Part shown: positions 1-8,996 of the stretch, piece by piece
Layout: every line of letters begins with the position of its first letter
Position numbering within the stretch: the stretch's first letter is position 1
NCBI GenBank assembly: GCA_965224275.1
Contig: CBDCYR010000013.1
Span: 100,309-164,308 of the forward strand
Direction of reading: 5' to 3'
Length of the DNA: 64,000 bases
From: CAUZWH01 sp965224275
Lineage (GTDB): Bacteria; Pseudomonadota; Alphaproteobacteria; SHVV01
The notes under the pieces: model-generated
What the model saw: the letters and a program-made list of their open reading frames with translations, nothing else
The model's database searches: none
Told to the model about the DNA's origin: nothing
Program-made: the position numbers and the translations under genes

Positions 1-2
1 TT

Positions 3-200
3 TTGTTTGGCCGTGCCAGCACGCAATACGCGATTCGTGTGTTGAACGGCGATCCCCTGCCCAACCTGGTGCCTGGGATCTTCGATTATCCGGCCGCGTT
101 CGTGCGCAACCTCGCGATCACGAAAAAGGAACTCGGTAGCTACGATCTCTACAACTACGATCTGCCACCGATTGGCTGGAAGCCCAAACAGCTCCAATAG
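3..200 (+). CDS. C-terminal end of a probable periplasmic sugar-type ABC substrate-binding protein (partial)
   Basis: Only the last ~65 codons lie in the window; the gene starts upstream and ends at a TAG at 198-200. The tail (…VLNGDPLPNLVPG…, FDYPAAFVRN) resembles the C-terminus of periplasmic binding proteins of the ribose/TorT type, but the fragment is too short for a firm assignment. Support comes mainly from context: an ABC ATPase and a permease of the sugar-uptake class follow at 2398-4929, with no binding protein next to them. If correct, the SDR and amidohydrolase genes in between act on the imported compound. The alternative is an unrelated secreted or cytoplasmic protein. Confidence 0.4.
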   Translation: MFGRASTQYAIRVLNGDPLPNLVPGIFDYPAAFVRNLAITKKELGSYDLYNYDLPPIGWKPKQLQ

Positions 201-257
201 CGGGTTGGAAGGGACCGGTGATTTCGATCGCCGGTCCCGCCTAGACGCCGGAGGACG

Positions 258-1061
258 ATGATGGCCACGGCAGAGTTTGCGGAACCGGCGCCAAGTTTCT
301 CGGTCGCCGGAAAGGTCGCGCTTATTACGGGTTCGACGTCGGGGATTGGTTTTGGCGTCGCCGAAATGATGGCCTCGTCCGGCGCCAAAGTCATGATTTC
401 GGGGCGTGACGAGACCCGGGGCGAGGAAGCCGTTCAGTCGATCGGAGAAGCCGGCGGTGACGCGCGCTTCACGAAGGGCGATATAACCGATCCCAACCAC
501 TGCCAGGAGATGGTTGATCAAACCGTAAGCGCATTCGGACGAATAGATGTTCTGGTCAATAGCGCCGGGGCGCTCCACAACGGCACCGCGGATTCGATTT
601 CAATCGACGACTGGGCCCATACCATCAACGTCAACGTTAATGCCGTTTTCTACCTGTGCCGGGCCGTAATTCCGCAGATGAAGGAGCAAGGCGGTGGTGC
701 CATCGTGAATATTGGCTCCGATTGGGGCCTGGTCGGCGGTATCAACGCCTTGGCCTATTGTGCCAGCAAAGGCGCTCTGATGCAGATGACCCGATCGATG
801 GCGGTCGATCACGCCAGGGACGGCATTCGCGTCAACGCAGTATGTCCGGGCGCGACCGACACACCGATGCTGTGGGACGAATTCGAGCAGATCGGTGTTT
901 CGGCGATGGAGGGAGAGGCGGCGACGGTACAATCCATTCCGCTTGGGCGAATCGCACAGGTCAATGAAGTTGCACCGGCGGTCGTTTTTCTCGCCTCGGA
1001 TGCCGCCGCCTATATTACCGGCGCGATCCTGCCGGTGGACGGCGGCAGTACCGCAGATTAG
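258..1061 (+). CDS. SDR-family NAD(P)-dependent oxidoreductase
   Basis: Classical short-chain dehydrogenase of 267 residues, the usual length for a cytoplasmic 3-oxoacyl-reductase/sugar-dehydrogenase-like SDR. The cofactor loop TGSTSGIG lies at residues 24-31, the NxAG motif appears as NSAG at 101-104, and the catalytic YxxxK is Y167/K171 (YCASKGA). The C-terminal ITGAILPVDGG is the normal SDR ending. The start at 258 is preceded by GGAGGA at 250-255; a second ATG follows directly. The substrate cannot be read from sequence. Its position between a binding-protein fragment and an amidohydrolase plus ABC transporter suggests oxidation or reduction of the transported compound. Confidence 0.9.
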   Translation: MMATAEFAEPAPSFSVAGKVALITGSTSGIGFGVAEMMASSGAKVMISGRDETRGEEAVQSIGEAGGDARFTKGDITDPNHCQEMVDQTVSAFGRIDVLVNSAGALHNGTADSISIDDWAHTINVNVNAVFYLCRAVIPQMKEQGGGAIVNIGSDWGLVGGINALAYCASKGALMQMTRSMAVDHARDGIRVNAVCPGATDTPMLWDEFEQIGVSAMEGEAATVQSIPLGRIAQVNEVAPAVVFLASDAAAYITGAILPVDGGSTAD

Positions 1062-1192
1062 TACGGGTTTCAGGTCGCTGTTGCAGACGAGACCCCTCCA
1101 AAACTATACTTCGGACGGCCCAAAAGAGATGCGCGGGATGATGCCCAAACGTGATCGCTAATCCCACGCATGTAGCTCATCGAAGGAGATCA

Positions 1193-2317
1193 ATGATGAC
1201 GAAACGAATGGTCATTTCGGCTGACTCGCATGTCGTCGAACCTGACGACCTCTGGACCAAGGCGATTGGCCATAAGTGGGGCGACAAAGTCCCCCATATC
1301 GTCGAGGAACATCAGGGCGAGAAGGGCCCATGGCTATTTTGCGGCAAGGAATACATAAACCTTTCCGGCGCCGCCGACGTGGACGACGAAACCCGGGACA
1401 AGCTGGACCGCGCCAACGAAGATCCCGCTGTTCGTCTGGAATGCCTGGATGAGGATAGCATCTATGCCGAGGTGCTGTATTCGACGACGACCATGTTGTT
1501 GATGCGCGCCGACACCGATGCGCTGGTCCGAGACGGCTGCGCCGTTTTCAATGACTGGATGATCGACTACTGCAGCCAGGCGCCAAAGCGACTATACGGC
1601 TGCGGTCAGATCCATATGGATGATCCGGAGTGGGCCTGCAACGAACTCGACAAGCTGGCCAAGGCCGGCATGCGTTCGGTCATGATCAACACCGATATGC
1701 GCCCCTATTGGCCACGCTACCAGGATCCCGTTTACGACCGCTTCTGGGCCAAGGCCGAAGAAGCCGGTATCCCGATCATGATCCACATCGTGGCCGGCAA
1801 TAAGCGTGATCCGTTCACGACATTTGGTGACGAGCGTAAGGACGTGTCGCGGATGCTGATGGACCTGTTCACCGATGGGCCGATTACGCTCGCCAATGAG
1901 TTCATCTTCGGCGGCATCATGGACCGGTTCCCGAACCTGACGGTGATCCTCGGCGAATATGAAGTGTCGTGGTTCCCTTATTGGTTGTTCCGCGCCGAGC
2001 AAGTACAGGACATTTTCATTCCCATGATCGGGGGGACCCCGCCAAAGCAGAAAGTGCGCGAGTATATGAAACGCATCGGCCAGGGAATCATCGATGATCC
2101 CTACGTGTCTTCGGCCAAGGACCTGCTGGAGTGGGACATGGTGATGTGGGGGTCGGATTTCCCGCACCCGCGTTGCACCTATCCGGATTCACTCAAGGTA
2201 ATCGACGAGAAGCTGGGTCACTTAGGCCCGGAGATGATTGAGAAGGTCACGATTACCAACGCGGCGCGCATCTACAACATCGATGTGCCGCAGGAGATGC
2301 TGCAAGCGGCGGAATAA
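1193..2317 (+). CDS. Amidohydrolase-family (amidohydrolase 2 type) metal-dependent hydrolase or decarboxylase
   Basis: 374 residues with the TIM-barrel amidohydrolase-2 signature. The N-terminal metal motif is in ISADSHVVEP (residues ~7-16), where family members often carry DxHxxE. A histidine follows in IMIHIVAGN near residue 200, and WGSDFPHP, the last metal-binding strand, is near residue 318. The start was placed at 1193 because AAGGAG sits just upstream (1184-1189); an earlier in-frame ATG at 1151 has no such site. ATG is doubled at 1193 and 1196. The family includes decarboxylases of the ACMSD/resorcylate type and C-O or C-C hydrolases; the substrate is unknown. It is probably part of the same catabolic cluster as the SDR and the ABC genes. 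Confidence 0.85.
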   Translation: MMTKRMVISADSHVVEPDDLWTKAIGHKWGDKVPHIVEEHQGEKGPWLFCGKEYINLSGAADVDDETRDKLDRANEDPAVRLECLDEDSIYAEVLYSTTTMLLMRADTDALVRDGCAVFNDWMIDYCSQAPKRLYGCGQIHMDDPEWACNELDKLAKAGMRSVMINTDMRPYWPRYQDPVYDRFWAKAEEAGIPIMIHIVAGNKRDPFTTFGDERKDVSRMLMDLFTDGPITLANEFIFGGIMDRFPNLTVILGEYEVSWFPYWLFRAEQVQDIFIPMIGGTPPKQKVREYMKRIGQGIIDDPYVSSAKDLLEWDMVMWGSDFPHPRCTYPDSLKVIDEKLGHLGPEMIEKVTITNAARIYNIDVPQEMLQAAE

Positions 2318-2345
2318 GACACCGCCGTCGCTAACGAGACAGATA

Positions 2346-2376
2346 AGACCGGGTCCTGCGATCGCAGGCCCGGTCT
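2346..2376 (+). terminator. Strong hairpin, probable terminator or attenuator
   Basis: The sequence pairs AGACCGGG with CCCGGTCT around a perfectly palindromic inner stem (CCTGCGATCGCAGG) with one bulged T. It is followed by TTATCTTT, a weak U-tract. It lies between the amidohydrolase stop and the start of the ABC ATPase and may end or attenuate transcription there. Confidence 0.6.
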
Positions 2377-2397
2377 TTATCTTTGCGGGGAGGAACA

Positions 2398-3936
2398 TTG
2401 TCGACACCGGGTACTTCGGTCCTGGAGGTCAAGGGCCTGCAGAAATCGTTCGGCGCAACGCGCGCGTTGGCGGGCGCGTCGATCTCGGTTAATGCCGGCG
2501 AGGTTCATGTTCTGCTCGGCGAAAACGGTTCCGGAAAATCAACGCTGGCCAAGATCGTTGCCGGTATCCACACCGCTGACGCTGGCGAGATCCTGGTCAA
2601 TGGCGGGGTTAGACAGATCAGTGACGCGCGCACGTCGCGTGCGCTTGGTATTGCCATTGTCTTTCAGGAGCTTTCCCTAGCACCCGATCTCAGCGTTGCC
2701 GACAATCTCTTCCTGGGGCGGGAAAACGCCAGACACCCATTCGCGATGCTGGATCGAGGCAGTGAGCGCCGGACTGGCCACGAGGTGCTCAAACGCCTCG
2801 AAACCACGATCAATCTCGACGCGCCGGTCAAGACCCTGTCGATCGCGCAGAAACAGATCGTCGAGGTCGCCAAGGCGCTGTTGCAGCAGCCGCTGATTAT
2901 GATCCTCGACGAGCCGACGGCGACGTTGACCGAGCGCGAGAAGGAACATCTCTTCGCGGTTATTCGCAGGCTGCGCAATGACGGTGTGGCGCTTCTCTAC
3001 ATCACCCATCACCTGCGCGAGATTCAAGAGATCGGTGATCGCGTAAGTGTGATGCGCGACGGCGAGGTTGTGATTACAACCGAGATTTCGCCTGAGTTAA
3101 CCGAACTACGTTTGCTCGAACTCCTGACCGGCCGTGCGATCTCCGCGGAGGTAGATCGGACTGCGCCGGCCGATGCCTCTCCCTTACTGCGCATCGACGA
3201 TCTCTATACGGAGGAAGATTGTCACGGCGTCAGTCTCTACGTAAGACCGGGTGAGATCGTGGGGCTCTACGGCGTCGTCGGGTGCGGGCGCGAGCGGGTT
3301 GCCGGCGCCTTGGTCGGCCTGGAGCGTCCGAGTGGAGGTTCGATGACGCTCGAAGGGGTGCCGTTCTTGCCAGGGAGTCCGGGTGATGCGTTGGCCAAGG
3401 GTGTGGGATATCTCCCGGTCGATCGCAAGGAGAATGGTATTCTTCCGGCGCGCTCGATTCGCGAGAATCTGAATCTCTCCAGTCTCGCGACATTTGCGAC
3501 GGTCCAGGTCATCAGCCCGCGCCGTGAGCGCGGGCCAACATTGACGCACCTGGCCAGGCTCGGCGTCCGCTTCGGCTCGGCCGAGTCGCCAATCACCAGT
3601 CTCAGCGGCGGCAATCAGCAGAAGGTGTTGTTCGGGCGCGCCACGGGGTCGAGCCCCAAGCTTCTGGTCCTTGAAGATCCAACCGCCGGGATCGATATGG
3701 GCGCCAAACTCGAGCTCTACGATCAGATCAAAGATTGGGCCGCGGACGGAATGAGTTTTCTGTGGCTATCGAGCGACCTGGTCGAGACGCTCATGCTGTG
3801 CCATCGAGCCTACACGATGTATGACGGGCGTATCGTCGATGAATTCGTCAACCCCACGCTCGCCGATGAAGAGGCGGTCCTCGCGGGCGTTTTGGGCCGA
3901 AATTTCCCCCAAACGGACGCGGGCAGTGCAGGTTAG
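2398..3936 (+). CDS. Sugar-type ABC transporter ATP-binding protein (RbsA/MglA-like, two ABC domains)
   Basis: About 512 residues with two tandem ABC domains, as in RbsA, XylG and MglA. The first has Walker A GENGSGKST (~41-49), signature-like LSIAQKQIVEVAK and Walker B MILDEPTATLT. The second has a degenerate Walker A (LYGVVGCGRERV, no GKS/T), a good signature LSGGNQQKVLFGRAT and Walker B LVLEDPTAGID. A non-canonical second site is normal for this class. A TTG start at 2398 is chosen because GGGGAGGA lies at 2387-2394; the in-frame TTG at 2383 overlaps that site. The permease follows after 12 bases, so the two are co-transcribed. The imported substrate is unknown. Confidence 0.93.
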   Translation: MSTPGTSVLEVKGLQKSFGATRALAGASISVNAGEVHVLLGENGSGKSTLAKIVAGIHTADAGEILVNGGVRQISDARTSRALGIAIVFQELSLAPDLSVADNLFLGRENARHPFAMLDRGSERRTGHEVLKRLETTINLDAPVKTLSIAQKQIVEVAKALLQQPLIMILDEPTATLTEREKEHLFAVIRRLRNDGVALLYITHHLREIQEIGDRVSVMRDGEVVITTEISPELTELRLLELLTGRAISAEVDRTAPADASPLLRIDDLYTEEDCHGVSLYVRPGEIVGLYGVVGCGRERVAGALVGLERPSGGSMTLEGVPFLPGSPGDALAKGVGYLPVDRKENGILPARSIRENLNLSSLATFATVQVISPRRERGPTLTHLARLGVRFGSAESPITSLSGGNQQKVLFGRATGSSPKLLVLEDPTAGIDMGAKLELYDQIKDWAADGMSFLWLSSDLVETLMLCHRAYTMYDGRIVDEFVNPTLADEEAVLAGVLGRNFPQTDAGSAG

Positions 3937-3948
3937 GTCGGGTTTGTC

Positions 3949-4929
3949 GTGACGGCAGAAGCGAAAACAGACACAGCGCCAAACCGGGTTTGGGCGCGTT
4001 TCAAGCGCATGCAGCTCGGGCTGCCGCTCGTTATCATCAGTATGGGCGTGGTCACCGGATTGATCGAGCCGCGGTTTTGGTCGTTCGATAACCTGTTCAA
4101 CCTGAGCCGACAACTCGCGCCGCTGATGATTCTGGTGTCGGGTCAGGTGTTCGCGGTGATAAGCGGCGGCCTCGATCTTTCTGTCGCTTCGGTGCTTGCG
4201 TTCGCAGGCGTTGTCGGCGTGCTGGTCATACCGGATGTCGGAATCGGTGGCGGGCTGGCCTTGATGGTGGTGACGGGAGCTTTTGTCGGCCTGATCAACG
4301 GGTTGATCATTACCCGGTTCCGCGTTTCGCCGCTGATCGTGACCCTCGGAATGCTGTCGGTTGCCAAGGGATTGGCGCTCATTCTCACCGGTGGCATCCC
4401 GAATTATGACGTGCCCGAGGTGTTGGTCGACACCCTCGGCTATGGCGGCGTTTTCGGCGTTCCGGTGCCGGCGATTTTTGCCGTGGCGACGCTTCTGTTC
4501 GGCGCCTTCCTCCTCAAATACACGGTGTTCGGGCGCTACGTTTATGCGATCGGCTCAAATTCCACGGCGGCGTTCAACTCCGGCATCAACGTCAAGCTGC
4601 ACACGACATTGGTCTATGTAATGTGCGGCGGCATGGCCGGGGTTGGCGCAATCGTGCTGACATCCTGGGTAAGTGCGGCGCAGCCGCTGGCGGCGGCTGG
4701 GCTGGAACTACAATCGCTTGCCGCGGTGGTGGTTGGCGGCGTGGCGTTGACCGGCGGCGCCGGAACCATGTTGCAAGCCTTCTACGGGGCCCTGATTCTG
4801 GGCATGCTGTCGAATGTACTCAACATGGCAGGCGTCTCGTCGTTTCTGCAGACCCTGACGATCGGACTCGTCATCGTAATCGCGGTGATCCTCGATCAGG
4901 TGCGGCGCGATCGGAGCTCCGGCATTTAG
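3949..4929 (+). CDS. Sugar-type ABC transporter permease (RbsC-like, BPD_transp_2)
   Basis: 326-residue inner-membrane protein with eight to ten hydrophobic segments. It carries family hallmarks such as GGLDLSVASVLAFAG near residue 70, FGRYVYAIGSN near residue 190 and VVGGVALTGGAGT near residue 260. The start is GTG at 3949, 12 bases after the ATPase stop. It pairs with the preceding RbsA-like ATPase; one permease gene would form a homodimer, as in ribose transporters. The binding protein is not adjacent and is probably the gene whose end is at 3-200. Confidence 0.93.
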   Translation: MTAEAKTDTAPNRVWARFKRMQLGLPLVIISMGVVTGLIEPRFWSFDNLFNLSRQLAPLMILVSGQVFAVISGGLDLSVASVLAFAGVVGVLVIPDVGIGGGLALMVVTGAFVGLINGLIITRFRVSPLIVTLGMLSVAKGLALILTGGIPNYDVPEVLVDTLGYGGVFGVPVPAIFAVATLLFGAFLLKYTVFGRYVYAIGSNSTAAFNSGINVKLHTTLVYVMCGGMAGVGAIVLTSWVSAAQPLAAAGLELQSLAAVVVGGVALTGGAGTMLQAFYGALILGMLSNVLNMAGVSSFLQTLTIGLVIVIAVILDQVRRDRSSGI

Positions 4930-5060
4930 TGCTGTCCACGGATCGGGAAGGTGAGGGTCGCCAATTTGCTTGACGCCCACCTTTGCACCATGTTTTTAGA
5001 GGGTACAAATCAACCAACATTGACGGCATTTTTCGCGCCAACGAGTGCAGTGAACGGGTA

Positions 5061-6038
5061 ATGGATAAAGAAAAACTCAGCGTGCGCGTCGCCAGGATCA
5101 CGCGTGAGGCTGCGGACATCAATTCGTACGAGTTCGTTGATCGGGATGGCGGCCAACTGCCGCGGTTTACCGCCGGTGCACATGTCGATGTTTGGGTACC
5201 AAACGGCGAACTCCGGCAGTTTTCGCTCGCCAACAATCCCATTGAACGCCATCGCTATGTCGTTGCGGTTCTTCGTGAGCGTCAAGGCCGCGGCGGGTCT
5301 TTGAGCTTTCATGACGGTATCAGCGAAGGCGATGTCATCACGATTAGCGCGCCGCGCAACAATTTTCCGCTTAACGAAACCGCCGAGCGCCATGTGTTGA
5401 TCGCCGGCGGTATTGGTATCACGCCGATGCTGGCCATGGTTCGCCGACTGCAGGACATCAGCGCTAACTACAGGCTCTACTACTGTTCACGGTTTCCTGA
5501 GAATACGGCTTTCCTGGAAGAGCTAAAGAGCGAACCGTTCGGTGAGCATGTCGAGTTTATTTTCGATGAAGGCAACCCTCAGGAAAAAGGGCTCGATCTC
5601 AAAACACTGCTGTCAACATATGAACCGGCAACCGATCTCTATTGCTGCGGGCCCGGCCCGTTGATGAATGCCGTGCGAGATGCTGCAGCGGCCGCCTATC
5701 CGGAGGAAGCCGTCCATTTCGAGTTCTTCTCGACCGAAGGGCTCGATATCGACCACGGCGAATCCGCTGATTTCCAGGTCGAGGTCTCGGGCACGGGGCA
5801 GGTGCTCGACATACCGGCCGATAAGTCGATCCTCGACGTTTTGCGCGGCGCCGGATTCGATCTCGATTCAAGCTGCGAGGAAGGTATTTGCGGCACCTGC
5901 GCGACTCAGGTGATCGAAGGCGAGGTCGATCATCGTGACCTTTTCTTGACCGAGAAGGCCAAGAAAGAGGGCAAATGGATGATGATTTGTATCTCCCGTG
6001 CCAAAGGCGGCAAGCTGGTCCTCGACGTTCCCGAATAG
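5061..6038 (+). CDS. Phthalate-dioxygenase-reductase-like flavoprotein (FMN, NAD, 2Fe-2S)
   Basis: 325 residues in the PDR/VanB order. An N-terminal flavin-binding barrel contains RQFSLANNP, the central NAD-binding domain contains HVLIAGGIGITPMLAM and CCGPGPLM, and the C-terminal plant-type ferredoxin has ligands in SSCEEGICGTC and the later MMICISRA. Such proteins pass electrons from NAD(P)H through flavin and 2Fe-2S to a partner oxygenase or to another redox enzyme. The start at 5061 gives the normal family N-terminus; an earlier in-frame ATG at 4983 would add an unrelated extension. No Rieske oxygenase is nearby. The closest redox partner candidate is the reductive-dehalogenase-like protein at 7225, which in known catabolic enzymes is fused to just such a reductase. 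Confidence 0.92.
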   Translation: MDKEKLSVRVARITREAADINSYEFVDRDGGQLPRFTAGAHVDVWVPNGELRQFSLANNPIERHRYVVAVLRERQGRGGSLSFHDGISEGDVITISAPRNNFPLNETAERHVLIAGGIGITPMLAMVRRLQDISANYRLYYCSRFPENTAFLEELKSEPFGEHVEFIFDEGNPQEKGLDLKTLLSTYEPATDLYCCGPGPLMNAVRDAAAAAYPEEAVHFEFFSTEGLDIDHGESADFQVEVSGTGQVLDIPADKSILDVLRGAGFDLDSSCEEGICGTCATQVIEGEVDHRDLFLTEKAKKEGKWMMICISRAKGGKLVLDVPE

Positions 6039-6164
6039 TCGCTGGGTCGCAGCAATTCTCCGAGTCGCGCGGGTCCGCGGTTTTCACGGGCCTTCGAACC
6101 AACTAATCTAACAGGACTTGCGAGGGTTAACGCTCGCGTTTGTCGCGATCAGGGAGATTGACAA

Positions 6165-7139
6165 ATGCAGAAACTAATAACGTTTGTCGGGTTGATTGCC
6201 GTGACCGTTATGGTTGGTCTCGGCTCCGTCGCTGCCGAAACCACGCTCAAAGCGGTCTCTTTTATTCCCAGTCGGGTGCCCATCATGTAGGGCACGACCG
6301 CTTGGACGAAAGAGGTGAATGCGGCGCTCAAAGGTGAACTCAAGATCAATTATGTCGGTGGGCCGGAAATCATTGCGCGCTTCGAACAGCACGAAGCGCT
6401 GAAAAATGGCGTGCTCGATATCGGGTTTGTGGTTGGCTCTGACATCCAAGATGTCATCCCGGAAGCGCAGGGACAGGTGTTGTCTAAGCTCCATCCCTCC
6501 AAGGAGCGCGAGAGTGGGTTTTACGAATACATGGACAAGCTCTACCAGGAGCGGATGAATATCAAAGTGATCGGCCGCATGGCGATGTCGCCGTTCTATC
6601 TTTGGCTTCGTAACAAACCCGACTCGCTGGCCGACCTCAAGGGTGTGAAGATGCGCACGGCGGGCCTGTACGATCGGTTGATGCAGAACTTCGGTATGAT
6701 TCCGGTGACGATGAACTCACCGGAACTCTTTACCGCACTCGAACGCGGGGTCGTTGAGGGGTTCGGATGGCCGAATTCCGGTCTCATCAGGTTGGGTTGG
6801 GCCAAGCATGTGAAATACGCGATCGATCTGCCGTTCTTTGAATGGAGCAACGTCATCGCGGCCATGAACCTCGATCGCTGGAACAGCTTGAGCCCAGCGG
6901 TGCAAAAAACGATCATGGATGTGACCATTGCCTTCGAGCCGAAGATGGTGTCACGCCAGCGTGAGATGAATGCGGTCGAGAAAATCAAGGTTAAGGAAGC
7001 TGGGATCGAGTTCTTCAAGTTCTCGGCAGCTGAGAACAAGACCTACCTCGATGCCGCCTACAATCTCGAATGGGCAGCTCTCGAAAAACGCATTGGTGCT
7101 GCGGGAGTCGCTCAGTTGAGAAAGGTCAGCGGCAACTAA
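6165..7139 (+). pseudogene. TRAP transporter solute receptor (DctP family) with in-frame amber codon 42
   Basis: The full frame from ATG 6165 encodes a ~324-codon DctP-type periplasmic receptor. A signal peptide ending in GSVAAE (residues ~1-25) is followed by the mature protein with the conserved LADLKGVKMRTAG region and MNSPELFTALERGVVEGFGWP. A good ribosome site (GGGAG) precedes 6165. Codon 42 is TAG at 6288-6290, between VPIM and GTTAW, where a sense codon is expected; both sides remain in one frame. As written, translation would stop after the signal peptide plus 16 residues. A restart at 6315 (GTG) would lack the signal. No DctQ or DctM membrane subunits lie nearby. The cause is a nonsense mutation, amber suppression or a base error. 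Confidence 0.85.
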
Positions 7140-7161
7140 TCGGAGCCAACCGCTTTCTTCG

Positions 7162-7196
7162 CCCGACCCTGCTCGCGATGATCGAGCGAGGTCGGG
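7162..7196 (+). terminator. Hairpin after the TRAP receptor gene
   Basis: CCCGACC pairs with GGTCGGG, and inside it GCTCG pairs with CGAGC around a short loop. No clear T-run follows, so termination activity is uncertain. Confidence 0.4.
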
Positions 7197-7224
7197 TGGT
7201 GATCGTTTGATTTGGTCCTAATCA

Positions 7225-8472
7225 ATGACCGAGACTCGCTCTTCCGCTGAGACACCCTCGGGGTGGCCGGCCAATGAGCCGCCGGAGGACGCTGGTGATT
7301 GGGCCCGGTTCGCCGCCAGCGACCGTGAGGCCGGCTTCGAGATCAGCAAAAACTTCCGTCGCTTCAACCAGCGCAACGATATCTTCAATCGTGCCTGGTG
7401 GGACGAGGGAGTCAGGAGCGACGACGTCGTCGCGTTCTATCAATTCCACCAGAAACCTCTGGCACGGCGTGGTGACGGCTTTCGGCAATGGGACTTCGCG
7501 TTGCTGAACGCAGCCTGGTCGGTGGCACGAACCTACGCCGTACGCGGGTTGAAACGTGGCGCGCGGGAGGGGTTTACCGACCCATTCGAGACGTTCATTC
7601 CGCAAGCGCCAATTACGGCTGAGCCGGTGTCGGTGGAAGATGCAACCGCCCGGATCAAACAGGTCGCGAAATTCCTGGGCGCCGATCTGGTTGGAATTAC
7701 CGAATATGACGAACGCTGGGTTTATACCGACAGCGTCGACGTCAGTCGCGAAGACCGTGAAGAAAAACCCAACGACATTCCCGATGGCCTGACCAGCGTT
7801 ATTGTGCTCGGCCACGAAATGGATCATGGGTTGGTGAAGTCGTACCCCTCGGCCCTCGCCGCTGCGGCCACCGGCCGGGAGTACTCACGCGAGGCCGCGA
7901 TCGTGAGTTCGCTGGCGAGCTTTATTCATGGATTGGGCTACCAAGCCGTGGGGTCGTCGAACGATACCGCGCTCACCATTCCCTACGCGATCAAGGCGGG
8001 AATGGGTGAATACGGCCGCAATCAATTGGTGATTACCGAGGAATTTGGCCCGCGTGTTTGGTTCTCAAAAGTCTTTACCGATTTGCCGCTGCTCTACGAC
8101 AAACCGAAACGCTTTGGCGTTCATGAGTTCTGCAGCATCTGCAACAAATGCGCGGATGCCTGTCCGCCCAAGGCGCTGCCCAAGGGGCCACCAGAGGAAG
8201 GTGGGCCCAACCGTTCGTCGATCCAGGGCGTAAAGAAATGGACGTCCAACGCCGAGAAGTGTTTTGGCTACTGGACTAAAATGCGCGCCGACTGCGCGAT
8301 CTGTATGCGGGTGTGCCCCTACAATAAGGACTTTAGAAAGTGGTCGGCGCGGCAGTTTCGGCGCTTGATGGGGACCGGCTTGCGGCGTTTGATGCTCAAG
8401 CTCGACGATGGGCTTGGCTTCGGCAAACGCCGGACGCCAAACGCATGGTGGCAATTGCGCGGCGGCGGATAG
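7225..8472 (+). CDS. Reductive-dehalogenase-like cobalamin/4Fe-4S protein, cytoplasmic catabolic type
   Basis: 415 residues matching the RdhA core. The central region has IKAGMGEYGRNQLVITEEFG and VWFSKVFTDLPL, followed by two ferredoxin clusters: C303, C306, C309, C313 (CSICNKCADACP) and C346, C357, C360, C364. The tail LMLKLDDGLGFGKRR…WW is also typical of RdhA. There is no twin-arginine signal or partner membrane anchor gene (RdhB), so a cytoplasmic non-respiratory enzyme is likely. Known catabolic members (BhbA, NpRdhA) carry a C-terminal flavin/2Fe-2S reductase domain; this protein ends before it, and a separate reductase of that type is encoded at 5061. The substrate, presumably an aryl or alkyl halide, is not known. 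Relatives in the same superfamily (QueG) do not dehalogenate, so function needs testing. Confidence 0.85.
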   Translation: MTETRSSAETPSGWPANEPPEDAGDWARFAASDREAGFEISKNFRRFNQRNDIFNRAWWDEGVRSDDVVAFYQFHQKPLARRGDGFRQWDFALLNAAWSVARTYAVRGLKRGAREGFTDPFETFIPQAPITAEPVSVEDATARIKQVAKFLGADLVGITEYDERWVYTDSVDVSREDREEKPNDIPDGLTSVIVLGHEMDHGLVKSYPSALAAAATGREYSREAAIVSSLASFIHGLGYQAVGSSNDTALTIPYAIKAGMGEYGRNQLVITEEFGPRVWFSKVFTDLPLLYDKPKRFGVHEFCSICNKCADACPPKALPKGPPEEGGPNRSSIQGVKKWTSNAEKCFGYWTKMRADCAICMRVCPYNKDFRKWSARQFRRLMGTGLRRLMLKLDDGLGFGKRRTPNAWWQLRGGG

Positions 8473-8495
8473 CGGCCAAACGCGTCACAATAAGT

Positions 8496-8524
8496 GCGCC
8501 GGGCACCTTGTTGGGGCCCGGCGC
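8496..8524. terminator. Hairpin between convergent genes
   Basis: A perfect 8-bp stem, GCGCCGGG with CCCGGCGC, lies between the dehalogenase-like gene and the convergent RidA gene. There is no T-run, so it may act as a bidirectional stop structure. Confidence 0.45.
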
Positions 8525-8558
8525 TCCTACGAAACTAGGTTTTTTGGAGGGTGCCGCT

Positions 8559-8996
8559 CTACTTGGTCGGGATGACCGACGTGGCGTCGATTTCCAGCAG
8601 CATGTCCTTGTGGGCAAGTGAAGGAATTTCGACCAACGTGCGCGGCGGCATGTTGTCGTGGCCCCAGATCTCCCAGGTGATCTCGTTGAGGACATCCTGA
8701 TCGCGGAACACATCGACGAGATAATGAGTGAGTTTCACGACATGACTGAGATCGCCACCGCCTGCCTTCATGATGAGTTCGATGTTCTTGAAGGTTTTCC
8801 AGCACTGGTCGCGGAAATCACCCTCGTACCACTTGGCCTCTTCGACCGGGTCGTGGGGGTGTTTGTGGTAGATCGGCAGCGGGCCCATGCCCGACAGGAA
8901 CATTAATTTGCCACCTTCAATTAGAAAGCCCGGCACGAAGGGCATGTTGTGCTCTGTCGTGGGCGTTCCCGGATGGACGTGACTAAAATCGGCCAT
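8559..8996 (-). CDS. RidA/YjgF-family protein
   Basis: 145 residues with the RidA fold. Diagnostic stretches are MFLSGMGPLP near residue 34, the middle QCWKTFKNIELIMKAGGG, and a C-terminal RTLVEIPSLAHKDMLLEIDA that replaces the canonical R-x-x-V…P…VEID block. Members deaminate enamine/imine intermediates or act in degradation of N-containing aromatics. The gene is divergent from an IclR regulator and the hydantoinase/molybdenum hydroxylase operon, which suggests a support role in that pathway. The start at 8996 has a GGGGAGGAA site upstream. Confidence 0.9.
   Translation of the reverse strand: MADFSHVHPGTPTTEHNMPFVPGFLIEGGKLMFLSGMGPLPIYHKHPHDPVEEAKWYEGDFRDQCWKTFKNIELIMKAGGGDLSHVVKLTHYLVDVFRDQDVLNEITWEIWGHDNMPPRTLVEIPSLAHKDMLLEIDATSVIPTK

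Noticed and set aside
6288..6290. Pyrrolysine or other recoding at the amber codon
   Set aside because: No pyl genes are visible and nothing in the family suggests a special residue here.
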